Origin: Methanosaeta sp. NSP1
GTDB lineage: Archaea > Halobacteriota > Methanosarcinia > Methanotrichales > Methanotrichaceae
Assembly: GCA_002256595.1 (NCBI GenBank)
Contig: NOLC01000216.1
Coordinates: 1-5,078, forward strand
Direction of reading: 5' to 3'
DNA: 5,078 bases
The stretch's first letter is position 1. Each line of letters opens with the position of its first letter. Below are positions 1 through 5,078 of this stretch, piece after piece. A program made the position numbers and the translations under genes. The notes beneath the pieces were generated by a model that was not told where the DNA came from, ran no database searches, and was given only the letters and a program-made list of their open reading frames with translations.

Positions 1-265
1 AGATCTCCTCCAGATGGGAGGGCACAGAGAATGCCGGGCTGGCTGATACCACACCGAAAACCCGCGATATGATCTCGCTAGCCCGGGGGTCGGAGGTGAA
101 GACGAAGATCCTTCCCTCGCCCCTCTCGGCTTTGTACTCCACCCCGGCTTTTTGCAGGTAAAAGGCTATGTTGCCAGCTAAAATTCGTTCCCAGCTATTC
201 CTGGTCCAGCTATCTTTTAAAGTGATCTCCCCGTAGCGAACTAACACTACATCCTGGGAGATCAT
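1..265 (-). CDS. thiI: ThiI, tRNA 4-thiouridine synthase (N-terminal part, runs off left edge)
   Basis: Only the first 88 codons lie in the window. The protein starts MISQDVVLVRYGEITLKD, with the VRYGEI-LK signature that opens ThiI proteins. An amphipathic stretch follows (WERILAGNIAFYL, residues 25-37), then a beta strand GRIFVF (51-56), then VFGVVSASPAF (69-79), which resembles the beginning of the THUMP RNA-binding domain. Known for the family: ThiI adenylates U8 of tRNA and transfers sulfur to make 4-thiouridine; some members also serve thiazole synthesis. The catalytic PP-loop part is outside the window, so completeness cannot be judged. The ATG start overlaps the TGA of the small upstream gene by four bases (ATGA). 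There is no clear Shine-Dalgarno sequence, so translational coupling is likely. A GTG six codons further in is a less likely start. Confidence 0.85.
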   Translation of the reverse strand, partial: MISQDVVLVRYGEITLKDSWTRNSWERILAGNIAFYLQKAGVEYKAERGEGRIFVFTSDPRASEIISRVFGVVSASPAFSVPSHLEEI

Positions 266-441
266 GTCCTGATTTGAGTGGCCTTGATGGATCTCTTGAT
301 CTTCTTAACTCTTGAGCCTGCTGCTGTATATCTCTGCATCGGACCGGGCTTTTTATGGGTGGTCTCGGCCTTGGTGACCTGCCTGACCTGGCCCTTTCTG
401 CCCCTGATCTTGACCCATTCTATGCTTCCTGTCTTTCCCAT
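262..441 (-). CDS. Small, very basic 59-aa protein, first gene of the thiI operon (DUF5350-like?)
   Basis: The reading frame starts MGKTGSIEWVKIRGRKGQVR and ends KIKRSIKATQIRT. It has about 17 Lys/Arg against two Glu and no Asp, no membrane segment and no cysteine. The composition suggests an RNA- or ribosome-binding protein. From memory it resembles a family of about 60-residue methanogen proteins annotated as DUF5350, of unknown function; I could not check this. Reasons to think it real: a strong TATA-like box lies at the right distance upstream, its TGA forms an ATGA overlap with the thiI start, and its charge composition is not that of a random frame. The opposite strand of the same stretch reads as a hydrophobic 63-codon frame, which I take as its shadow. 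Co-transcription with thiI suggests, but does not show, a link to tRNA or translation. Confidence 0.75.
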   Translation of the reverse strand: MGKTGSIEWVKIRGRKGQVRQVTKAETTHKKPGPMQRYTAAGSRVKKIKRSIKATQIRT

Positions 442-463
442 GAACTGTTCCCTGGAAAGCAGG

Positions 464-472
464 ATTTAAAAA
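464..472 (-). promoter_or_regulatory. TATA box of the small-protein/thiI operon
   Basis: On the minus strand the sequence is TTTTTAAAT, close to the archaeal box A consensus, preceded by an ACC/AACC stretch. Its centre (about 468) is 26-27 bases upstream of the ATG at 441, so the transcript should start at or just before the start codon. The mRNA is therefore predicted to be leaderless or nearly so. This explains why no proper Shine-Dalgarno sequence is needed there. Confidence 0.6.
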
Positions 473-483
473 GGTTGTGATTA

Positions 484-499
484 GCGAAAAGCAAAAAGC
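484..499 (-). terminator. Possible oligo-T terminator for minus-strand read-through
   Basis: Read on the minus strand this is GCTTTTTGCTTTTCGC, with T5 and T4 runs and no strong stem. Archaeal RNA polymerase often stops at oligo-T tracts. This is the first T-rich tract that polymerase leaving the 627..1625 gene would meet after crossing the tRNA antisense, and it lies just before the promoter of the next minus-strand operon. Low certainty: the same A/T-rich DNA also serves the tRNA promoter. Confidence 0.25.
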
Positions 500-507
500 T
501 TTTAAGC
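499..507 (+). promoter_or_regulatory. Probable TATA box for tRNA-Pro
   Basis: The sequence CTTTTAAGC, preceded by an A-rich stretch (GCAAAAAG), lies with its centre about 36 bases before the mature tRNA 5' end. This would place transcription start near 528 and leave a leader of about 10 bases for RNase P to remove. It sits in a short palindrome (AAAAGCTTTT, 494-503). No better A/T-rich box is present nearer the tRNA, except a weak CATATG around 510-515. Confidence 0.4.
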
Positions 508-538
508 AGCATATGCCAGTAAGGGCTACTGCCTTATT

Positions 539-613
539 GGGACAGTGGGGTAGCCTGGTCTATCCTCGAGGGTTTGGGACTCTTGGACCGCGGTTCGAAT
601 CCGCGCTGTCCCA
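539..613 (+). tRNA. tRNA-Pro (anticodon UGG)
   Basis: This is a 75-base cloverleaf. The acceptor stem GGGACAG (539-545) pairs fully with CTGTCCC (606-612), followed by discriminator A613. T8 is present. The D arm is GGGT/ATCC around a loop with the usual GG. The anticodon stem GAGGG/CTCTT closes the loop TTTGGGA, with anticodon TGG at 575-577. The variable loop GGAC has four bases. The T arm is CGCGG/CCGCG with loop TTCGAAT. CCA is not encoded (TCA follows A613), so it must be added after transcription. There is no intron. The anticodon UGG reads CCN proline codons by wobble. The anticodon stem contains two G-T pairs and could be extended by one C-G pair, leaving a slightly irregular D-stem junction. 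Confidence 0.95.
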
Positions 614-617
614 TCAA

Positions 618-628
618 CTTTTCCTCTT
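618..628 (+). terminator. Short T-rich tract after tRNA-Pro
   Basis: The sequence CTTTTCCTCTT begins five bases after the tRNA end. It contains a T4 run and no hairpin of its own. It is the only plausible stop signal for the tRNA transcript before the opposing gene, whose stop codon (627-629) lies inside the tract. Confidence 0.35.
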
Positions 629-1625
629 AAACAATTACAGTTTCCTTGCAGCAGCGGCAGGCCTGCTGCAATGCTCTGGTATCCTTCCCGGGAAAGTGAT
701 CTATGAGACAGAGCCCGGCCGGCCTGGCCCTGGAGAACAGCCGGCAGAGATCGCCGTGATAGACCTCGATCTGGCAGGCTCCCCTGGCCCGGGCTAGCAG
801 CACCGGATCGCTGCCTACCATTCCCTGCGGCGACTCGATGAGCTCTATCTCCTCTATTCCCAGTAGTCCCCGGTTGACCTCCAGGTTTACAAGCAGATCC
901 TCTACCGCCGGCAGCCAGGCATCGTTGAAGACCACACGCTGCGCCCCGGCCAGAACGCACATCAGACCTAACGTCCCCGGGCCGCATAGTCCGTCGGCCA
1001 CATCGCGAAGCTTTCCCTGAAAATACAGCTCCTCTAAAATCCTCATCTTGGGAGCGTTGTCCCTGGGGAACTCAATATGGATCAGTGACTGCCTTTTGCA
1101 TACCACCAGCTCTCCCATGAGGCTGGAGACGACATCGGCCCTCAGATCGCAGCCGGCTAAGAGCAGGTTCTTCAGGGGCTTTCTTTTGGGGTCGACGACC
1201 CCGGGAACGCCGCAGCTCTGAATCACTCCCTTGATCTCCGGAATATCCCGGACCATGGCCTCGGCTGCTTCTGCGCTGTACCTCTCCCCCACCAGGATCA
1301 GACTGCCCCGGCTCAGGCGAGGGGAATAGGCCAGAGGATAACCAACGTCTATCAGCGGCGATCCCACGCTGCGCAGTCCGTCGTCTTTGTCGCGCAGGCC
1401 GAAGCTCTGCAAAAGGCGCAGGGCATCGAGCATAACCGCATCAAGGGCGGCCCGGCCGCAGGAAGGGCATCGCTCCACTTTTGGCGGCAAAAGCCTTCCT
1501 GATATGCTTTTGCTCAAATTTGGCTCCGGCGGGCAGCGCGAGCAGGAGAGATACCTGGTTTCCACATCCCCCAAAACCTCCTCCGCTGCCCTTATGCAAT
1601 TCCCTTTACACACCGGGCAGATCAT
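627..1625 (-). CDS. Unrecognised protein: CxxC-rich N-terminus plus Rossmann methyltransferase-like domain
   Basis: This 332-residue protein begins MICPVCKGNC. Three CxxC pairs (C3/C6 with C10 near, C28/C31, C53/C56) suggest one or two zinc-ribbon-like knuckles in residues 1-60. Residues 60-200 are a mixed region I do not recognise. From about 205 there is a class I S-adenosylmethionine methyltransferase pattern: motif I VADGLCGPGTLG (209-220), an acidic residue after strand 2 (VVFND, D235), NLEVN (247-251) much as in Trm5/Met-10-type RNA methyltransferases, and a motif-IV-like LCLIDHFPGK (305-314). The chain ends soon after a CRCC cluster (323-326) and a strand ETVIV, so the usual last hairpin of the fold seems absent. 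A tRNA or other RNA methyltransferase is plausible; substrate and activity are unknown. The ATG at 1625 has a GGAG about 12 bases upstream. The gene is convergent with the tRNA and divergent from the citrate lyase operon. Confidence 0.75.
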   Translation of the reverse strand: MICPVCKGNCIRAAEEVLGDVETRYLSCSRCPPEPNLSKSISGRLLPPKVERCPSCGRAALDAVMLDALRLLQSFGLRDKDDGLRSVGSPLIDVGYPLAYSPRLSRGSLILVGERYSAEAAEAMVRDIPEIKGVIQSCGVPGVVDPKRKPLKNLLLAGCDLRADVVSSLMGELVVCKRQSLIHIEFPRDNAPKMRILEELYFQGKLRDVADGLCGPGTLGLMCVLAGAQRVVFNDAWLPAVEDLLVNLEVNRGLLGIEEIELIESPQGMVGSDPVLLARARGACQIEVYHGDLCRLFSRARPAGLCLIDHFPGKDTRALQQACRCCKETVIV

Positions 1626-1693
1626 ATAAAGCCACTCTCCATAGATCCTCCAGCCATAAGCTCGGAAATCTTCTCTCTCTTGCTTTAGAAAGG

Positions 1694-1702
1694 TTTGTAA
1701 AT
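1694..1702 (+). promoter_or_regulatory. Possible TATA box of the citrate lyase operon in a 113-bp divergent spacer
   Basis: TTTGTAAAT, preceded by AGAAAGG, lies about 41 bases before the ATG at 1739. It would give a start site near 1723 and a leader of about 16 bases holding the AGGTG ribosome site. The whole spacer 1626-1738 separates the divergent methyltransferase-like gene from the operon. The reverse reading (ATTTACAAA) is also A/T-rich and could serve the opposite gene with a longer leader. I see no convincing operator repeats in the spacer. Confidence 0.4.
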
Positions 1703-1724
1703 GAGAAACTCATTAAGGCGGCGA

Positions 1725-1729
1725 AGGTG
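1725..1729 (+). promoter_or_regulatory. Ribosome binding site deciding the start of the small citrate lyase subunit
   Basis: AGGTG lies nine bases before the ATG at 1739. It supports this start over frames open further upstream, which would run into the opposing gene. Homologues such as plant ACLA (MARKKIREYD) also begin at the residue aligned with this methionine (MAQRGIREYD). Confidence 0.5.
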
Positions 1730-1738
1730 GTTTTGGAC

Positions 1739-3007
1739 ATGGCACAAAGAGGCATTAGGGAGTACGATGCTAAACGATTATTAGCCCGAATCCTCCCCGA
1801 GTACCTCAAGGATTTCTCCTATCGGGGCGAACTGGCTCTGGTGGGACCTGAGACTGATCTGGAGGAGCTGGAGGCGAGAGAGCCCTGGCTGAAGACCTCC
1901 CGGCTGGTGGTCAAACCGGATCAGCTCTTTGGAAAGAGGGGCAAGCATGGCCTGGTTGTCCTGGATGCAACCTGGCCCGAGGCGGAGAAGTACCTGCGGG
2001 AGAATATGGGTGCAGAGGTCACCGTGGGCGGCATTGCCGGCAGGCTGACACATTTCCTGATTGAGCCATTCATCCCTCATGAGGAGGAGTTCTACGCGGC
2101 CATCAGCTCGGATGGCGATGGCGATAATATTTTCTTTTCCCTCCAGGGCGGAGTCTATGTGGAGGAGAACTGGGATAAGGTGATCCGCTGGCATGTGGAT
2201 GTGCTGAAGGGAATCGATGACCTGGATATCAAGTCCGGCCTGCCGGAGAGCCTGGGGGAGAAGGGACCGGCAATTGAGGGGTTCCTGCGGGCTCTATGGC
2301 GCTTTTATTCCCAGACCGGCTTTGCCTACCTGGAGATCAATCCCTTCACCTTCCATAGAGGCTCCATTGTGCCCCTGGATATGGTGGCCAAACTGGATGA
2401 TGCTGAGGAGTACTGGCAGAAAAAGAGATGGGCTGACCTGGCATTTCCCGAGCCCTTCGGAAGGAGCCTCTCCAAGGAGGAATTGTTCATCAAGGACATA
2501 GATTCCAAGACAGGGGCCTCTTTAAAGCTGACCATTTTGAATCCGGAGGGAAGAGTCTGGACCATGGTCGCCGGCGGCGGAGCCAGCGTGATATATGCCG
2601 ATACTATCTGCGATTTGAGCTTTGCCAGAGAGATGGCCAATTACGGCGAGTACAGTGGCGATCCTAACACCGAGGAGACCTATTACTACACCAGAACCAT
2701 CCTGGATCTGATGACCAGGAAGAAGGACTCCCGGGGAAAGGTCCTGCTCATCGGGGGCGCCATTGCCAACTTCACCGATGTGGCCAAGACCTTCAAGGGC
2801 GTGGTCATGGCCCTGGAGGAGTACCGGGAGAAGCTTCAGGAGGCAGGGGTCAAGATATATGTCCGCAGGGGCGGTCCCAACTATGAGCAGGGCCTCAAGC
2901 TCATGAGAAGCCTGGGCGATAGGCTGGGAGTTCCCATTGAGGTCTACGGACCTGAGACCCATATGACCAGAATAGTTCCCCTGGCTCTGGGAGGTGGCTT
3001 GACATGA
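1739..3007 (+). CDS. aclB: ATP-citrate lyase, ATP-grasp and citrate-binding subunit
   Basis: This 422-residue protein is collinear with plant ACLA and with the N-terminal half of human ACLY, and is almost the same length as plant ACLA. Residues 1-110 hold IREYDAKRL and LVVKPDQLFGKRGKHGLV (57-73), an ATP-grasp nucleotide-binding element. YLEINPF (197-203) carries a family Glu/Asn. ASLKLTILNPEGRVWTMVAGG (260-280) and GASVIYADTICDL (281-293) lead into the citrate domain. There, GGAIANFTDVAKTF (339-352; N344, T346) and YVRRGGPNY (374-382; R376/R377) correspond to the human citrate-contacting Asn, Thr and Arg. Family role: it binds ATP and citrate and, with the partner subunit and CoA, makes citryl-CoA. 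No residue I know to be essential looks missing. The gene overlaps its partner by ATGA. Naming caution: plants call this subunit ACLA; the bacterial scheme, used here, calls it AclB. Confidence 0.92.
   Translation: MAQRGIREYDAKRLLARILPEYLKDFSYRGELALVGPETDLEELEAREPWLKTSRLVVKPDQLFGKRGKHGLVVLDATWPEAEKYLRENMGAEVTVGGIAGRLTHFLIEPFIPHEEEFYAAISSDGDGDNIFFSLQGGVYVEENWDKVIRWHVDVLKGIDDLDIKSGLPESLGEKGPAIEGFLRALWRFYSQTGFAYLEINPFTFHRGSIVPLDMVAKLDDAEEYWQKKRWADLAFPEPFGRSLSKEELFIKDIDSKTGASLKLTILNPEGRVWTMVAGGGASVIYADTICDLSFAREMANYGEYSGDPNTEETYYYTRTILDLMTRKKDSRGKVLLIGGAIANFTDVAKTFKGVVMALEEYREKLQEAGVKIYVRRGGPNYEQGLKLMRSLGDRLGVPIEVYGPETHMTRIVPLALGGGLT
2990..2996 (+). promoter_or_regulatory. Strong Shine-Dalgarno inside the upstream gene, coupling the two subunits
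   Basis: GGAGGTG matches the complement of the archaeal 16S rRNA tail and lies seven bases before the ATG at 3004. It is embedded in the last codons (GGGLT) of the upstream subunit. Together with the ATGA overlap it indicates coupled, near-stoichiometric translation of the two subunits. Confidence 0.75.
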
Positions 3008-4800
3008 GCCGCGCCTTGAAAGAAAATTATGTTCTATTCGACAGGAACACCAAAGCCTTCGTCTACGGCTATCAGACCAATGCCATCCAGCGCATGCTGG
3101 ACTTCGACTACATCTGCCACCGCGACTACCCCAGCATAGCCGCCATCATCAATCCCAGCCGGGCCGGCATTCACAAGGCCTTCTGGGGAAGCAAGGAGAT
3201 CATCCTGCCCATGTACCGGAGCATCTCTATGGCGGCCAGGGCCTATCCCGAGGCGGATGTAATGGTCAACTTCGCCAGCCACCGCTCAGCCTTCGATACC
3301 AGCATGGAGGCACTGGCCGAGGAGAGCATCAGGGTGGTGGCCATCATAGCCGAAGGCGTTCCCGAGCGGCAGGCCCGCATCCTCGGAGCCACTGCCAGAG
3401 CCAAGGGCAAGATCGTCATCGGCCCGGCCACTGTGGGCGGCATGACCGCGGGGGCTTTTCGCATCGGCAATACCGCCGGGACCATTGAGAATATCATAGC
3501 CTCCAAGCTCTACCGGCCCGGATGTGTGGGATTTGTCTCCAAGTCGGGTGGCATGCTCAATGAAGCCTTCAACATCATCTCCCGAAATTCCGACGGCATT
3601 TTCGAGGGAGTAGCTATCGGTGGAGATCGCTATCCTGGCTCCACCATGCTCGACCACATAATGCGCTATGAGCACAATCCGGCCATCAAGATGATCGCCT
3701 GCCTGGGCGAGCTGGGCGGGGAGGACGAGTACAGGATCATCCGGGCCCTCCAGGAGGGCAAAATCAGCAAGCCACTGGTGGCCTGGGTCACAGGAACCTG
3801 CTCGCCGGACCAGGCCTTCCGGGAGGCCGGGGCCCACGTTCCCACATCATTCGATGGATATGGAGACGAGGTGAGAAGCGTCTACGAGATGCTTCTCGCC
3901 AGCGGGGCTGTAGCCCGGTTCGAGGAGCCGGAGGTGCCAAAGATCCCGGCGGACTACAGCAAGGCCCTCGCCGCCGGCGATATAAGAAAGCCCACCACCT
4001 TCATCTGCACCATATCCGACGACAGCGGAGATGAGGTGCTCTATGCCGGAAAGAGGCTTTCCGCCGTGCTGCAGGACAGAATGGGCATAGGCGGAGTCAT
4101 CGGCCTGCTCTGGTTCAAGAGGCAACTGCCCGATTATGCGGCCAGGTTCATAGAGCTGGTCTTGCAGATTGTGGCCGACCATGGCCCGGCTGTGTCCGGG
4201 GCCCACAATGCCATTGTGGCCTCCTGTGCCGGAAAGGACCTCATATCCTCCTTATGCAGTGGCCTGTTGACCATCGGGCCGCGCTTTGGCGGAGCCATTG
4301 ATGACGCCGCCCGGGAGTTCAAGCACGCCCAGGAGGTCGGCCTCACCCCGGAGCAGTTTGTGAGCGAGATGAAGAAGAAGGGAATCAATATCCCAGGCAT
4401 CGGCCACAAGATCAAGAGCACCAAGAACCCGGATAAAAGGGTGCAGCAGCTCATAAGCTTTGCCCGGGCCAACTTCCCCCGCACCGAGCTGCTCAATTAT
4501 GCTCTGCAGGTGGAGCAGCTGACTACGGCCAAGAAGGGAAATCTGATCCTCAATGTGGACGGCTGCATTGGCATTCTATTCCTGGATCTGATGACCTCCT
4601 GCGGGGCCTTCAGCAAGGAAGAGACTGACGAGGTGGTCAAGCTGGGCTACTTGAATGGGCTCTTTGCCCTGGGCCGGTCCATAGGCCTGATAGGGCATAT
4701 TCTGGATCAGAAGCGGCTGGGCTCCCGGCTGTACCGGCATCCCACGGAGGATATCGCCTATATGATGCCCTCTGATGAGGAGACCAGGTGCAGCCGTTGA
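3004..4800 (+). CDS. aclA: ATP-citrate lyase large subunit homologue (CoA-ligase plus citrate-synthase domains) lacking the phosphohistidine loop
   Basis: This 598-residue protein is collinear with plant ACLB and the C-terminal half of human ACLY. Residues 1-110 form the CoA-binding Rossmann part (QRMLDFDYICHRD, 29-41). Residues 110-310 are succinyl-CoA-ligase-like (IGPATVGG, FVSKSGGM, AIGGDRYPGST, LGELGG with E236). About 320-598 is the citrate synthase-like citryl-CoA lyase domain, with ADHGPAVSGAH (391-401), GIGHKIKS (465-472, H468), LNVDGCIG (D519) and DQKRLGSRLYRHP (568-580). The oddity is that WVTGTC (261-266) is followed directly by SPDQAFREAG. Known relatives have about 25 more residues here, including FGHAGA with the phosphorylated histidine, so that residue is absent. 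H278, just after the gap, stands where relatives have a hydrophobic residue. The frame is unbroken, so this is not a frameshift. Identity as an ACL homologue is very sure; classical ATP-dependent cleavage is doubtful. Plants call this subunit ACLB. Confidence 0.93.
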   Translation: MSRALKENYVLFDRNTKAFVYGYQTNAIQRMLDFDYICHRDYPSIAAIINPSRAGIHKAFWGSKEIILPMYRSISMAARAYPEADVMVNFASHRSAFDTSMEALAEESIRVVAIIAEGVPERQARILGATARAKGKIVIGPATVGGMTAGAFRIGNTAGTIENIIASKLYRPGCVGFVSKSGGMLNEAFNIISRNSDGIFEGVAIGGDRYPGSTMLDHIMRYEHNPAIKMIACLGELGGEDEYRIIRALQEGKISKPLVAWVTGTCSPDQAFREAGAHVPTSFDGYGDEVRSVYEMLLASGAVARFEEPEVPKIPADYSKALAAGDIRKPTTFICTISDDSGDEVLYAGKRLSAVLQDRMGIGGVIGLLWFKRQLPDYAARFIELVLQIVADHGPAVSGAHNAIVASCAGKDLISSLCSGLLTIGPRFGGAIDDAAREFKHAQEVGLTPEQFVSEMKKKGINIPGIGHKIKSTKNPDKRVQQLISFARANFPRTELLNYALQVEQLTTAKKGNLILNVDGCIGILFLDLMTSCGAFSKEETDEVVKLGYLNGLFALGRSIGLIGHILDQKRLGSRLYRHPTEDIAYMMPSDEETRCSR

Positions 4801-4845
4801 GCTTAAGTGGTAGGATGGCCCATTAGTCCCTGAGGCAAGGGAAAA

Positions 4846-5078
4846 ATGGCAACGGGGACAATCAGCCAGAAAATTTTTTCGCGGGCCTCCGGCGCCACCA
4901 GAATGGTGGAGCCGGGGGATATTGTTGAGGCGGGCGTGGACTATGCCATGTCTCATGACGGCACATCGGTTTTAGCCATCAGGGCTTTTCAGGAGATGGC
5001 CTCGGAAAGGGTCTGGGACCCGGAGAAGATCGTCATTCCCTTCGATCATATCGTTCCTGCCAATAACGAGACCGCGGC
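4846..5078 (+). CDS. Aconitase / 3-isopropylmalate dehydratase large subunit family (N-terminal part, runs off right edge)
   Basis: The first 77 codons are present. Residues 6-16 ([11 protein letters not shown]), [18 protein letters not shown] (23-40) and [21 protein letters not shown] (54-74) match the start of archaeal LeuC/homoaconitase-type large subunits. These are iron-sulfur hydro-lyases that work with a separate small subunit; the cluster cysteines lie beyond the window. The family includes isopropylmalate isomerase, homoaconitase and aconitase-like members, and the substrate cannot be read from this part. The position 45 bp behind a citrate lyase homologue, same strand and no evident promoter between, favours citrate/isocitrate. 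The ATG is the first possible start, since an in-frame TGA lies at 4831-4833. A GAGG at 4832-4835 is a weak ribosome site ten bases upstream. Confidence 0.85.
   Translation, partial: MATGTISQKIFSRASGATRMVEPGDIVEAGVDYAMSHDGTSVLAIRAFQEMASERVWDPEKIVIPFDHIVPANNETA

Noticed and set aside
278..469. Plus-strand hydrophobic frame of 63 codons starting at GTG
   Set aside because: It lies opposite the basic small gene, which has a TATA box and an ATGA overlap with thiI. The hydrophobic look comes from reading the complement of Lys/Arg-rich codons.
477..797. Plus-strand frame of 106 codons
   Set aside because: It runs through the whole tRNA-Pro gene and over the 3' end of the opposing methyltransferase-like gene, with no ribosome site or recognisable protein.
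526..987. Minus-strand Arg/Gly-rich frame of 153 codons
   Set aside because: It is out of frame with the methyltransferase-like gene it overlaps and runs into the tRNA antisense. Its composition is typical of a GC-rich shadow frame.
1481..1738. N-terminal extension of the small citrate lyase subunit by 86 codons
   Set aside because: It would overlap the start of the opposing gene. The extra sequence has no counterpart in homologues, while MAQRGIREYD at 1739 matches the usual beginning and has a ribosome site.
3799..3813. A frameshift or pseudogene explanation for the missing loop in the large subunit
   Set aside because: The frame is the same before and after the gap, flanking residues align without disturbance, and the chain runs to a normal C-terminus. 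An in-frame deletion, real or from assembly, is the only form seen.
3286..3837. Minus-strand frame of 183 codons opposite the large citrate lyase subunit
   Set aside because: It is the antisense shadow of a strongly conserved coding region, with no recognisable motif or start signal.
1..5078. CRISPR array, insertion sequence, integrase or attachment site at tRNA-Pro
   Set aside because: No spaced direct repeats, transposase or integrase motifs, or duplicated tRNA 3' end were seen in the window.

Overview
This window looks like chromosome from a methanogenic archaeon. A Methanothrix (Methanosaeta)-like organism is my best guess, inferred from gene content and protein style rather than proven. 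Archaeal signs are TATA-type boxes, one placed for a leaderless transcript; a tRNA gene without an encoded CCA; ATGA-overlapping gene pairs; and a LeuC/homoaconitase-type dehydratase of archaeal type.

Layout. On the minus strand at the left edge is a two-gene unit. A 59-residue, very basic small protein (262..441) overlaps by four bases (ATGA) the start of thiI, the tRNA 4-thiouridine synthase, which runs off the left end. A divergent promoter region (about 442-538) separates it from a plus-strand tRNA-Pro(UGG) gene (539..613). Convergent with the tRNA, only 13 bases away, is a minus-strand gene (627..1625) for an unrecognised protein. It has three CxxC pairs at the N-terminus and a Rossmann methyltransferase-like C-terminal half. 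A 113-bp divergent spacer (1626-1738) then leads to a plus-strand operon.

The plus-strand operon encodes a two-subunit ATP-citrate lyase homologue split exactly as in plants. The first subunit is an ATP-grasp/citrate-binding protein of 422 residues (1739..3007). The second is a 598-residue protein (3004..4800) with CoA-binding/ligase and citrate-synthase-like domains. They overlap by ATGA and are coupled by a near-perfect Shine-Dalgarno sequence. An aconitase/isopropylmalate-dehydratase large-subunit gene (4846 to the window end) follows after 45 bp, so the unit probably handles acetyl-CoA + oxaloacetate <-> citrate <-> isocitrate.

Most interesting point: compared with plant and human ATP-citrate lyase, as I remember those sequences, the large subunit has a clean in-frame loss of about 25 residues. 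The loss removes the loop that carries the phosphohistidine (FGHAGA). The citrate-synthase-like catalytic residues and the ATP-grasp/citrate-binding subunit are preserved. The enzyme may therefore no longer couple to ATP in the classical way and may work as a citrate synthase or citryl-CoA lyase. This is an inference that needs homologue alignment and biochemistry.
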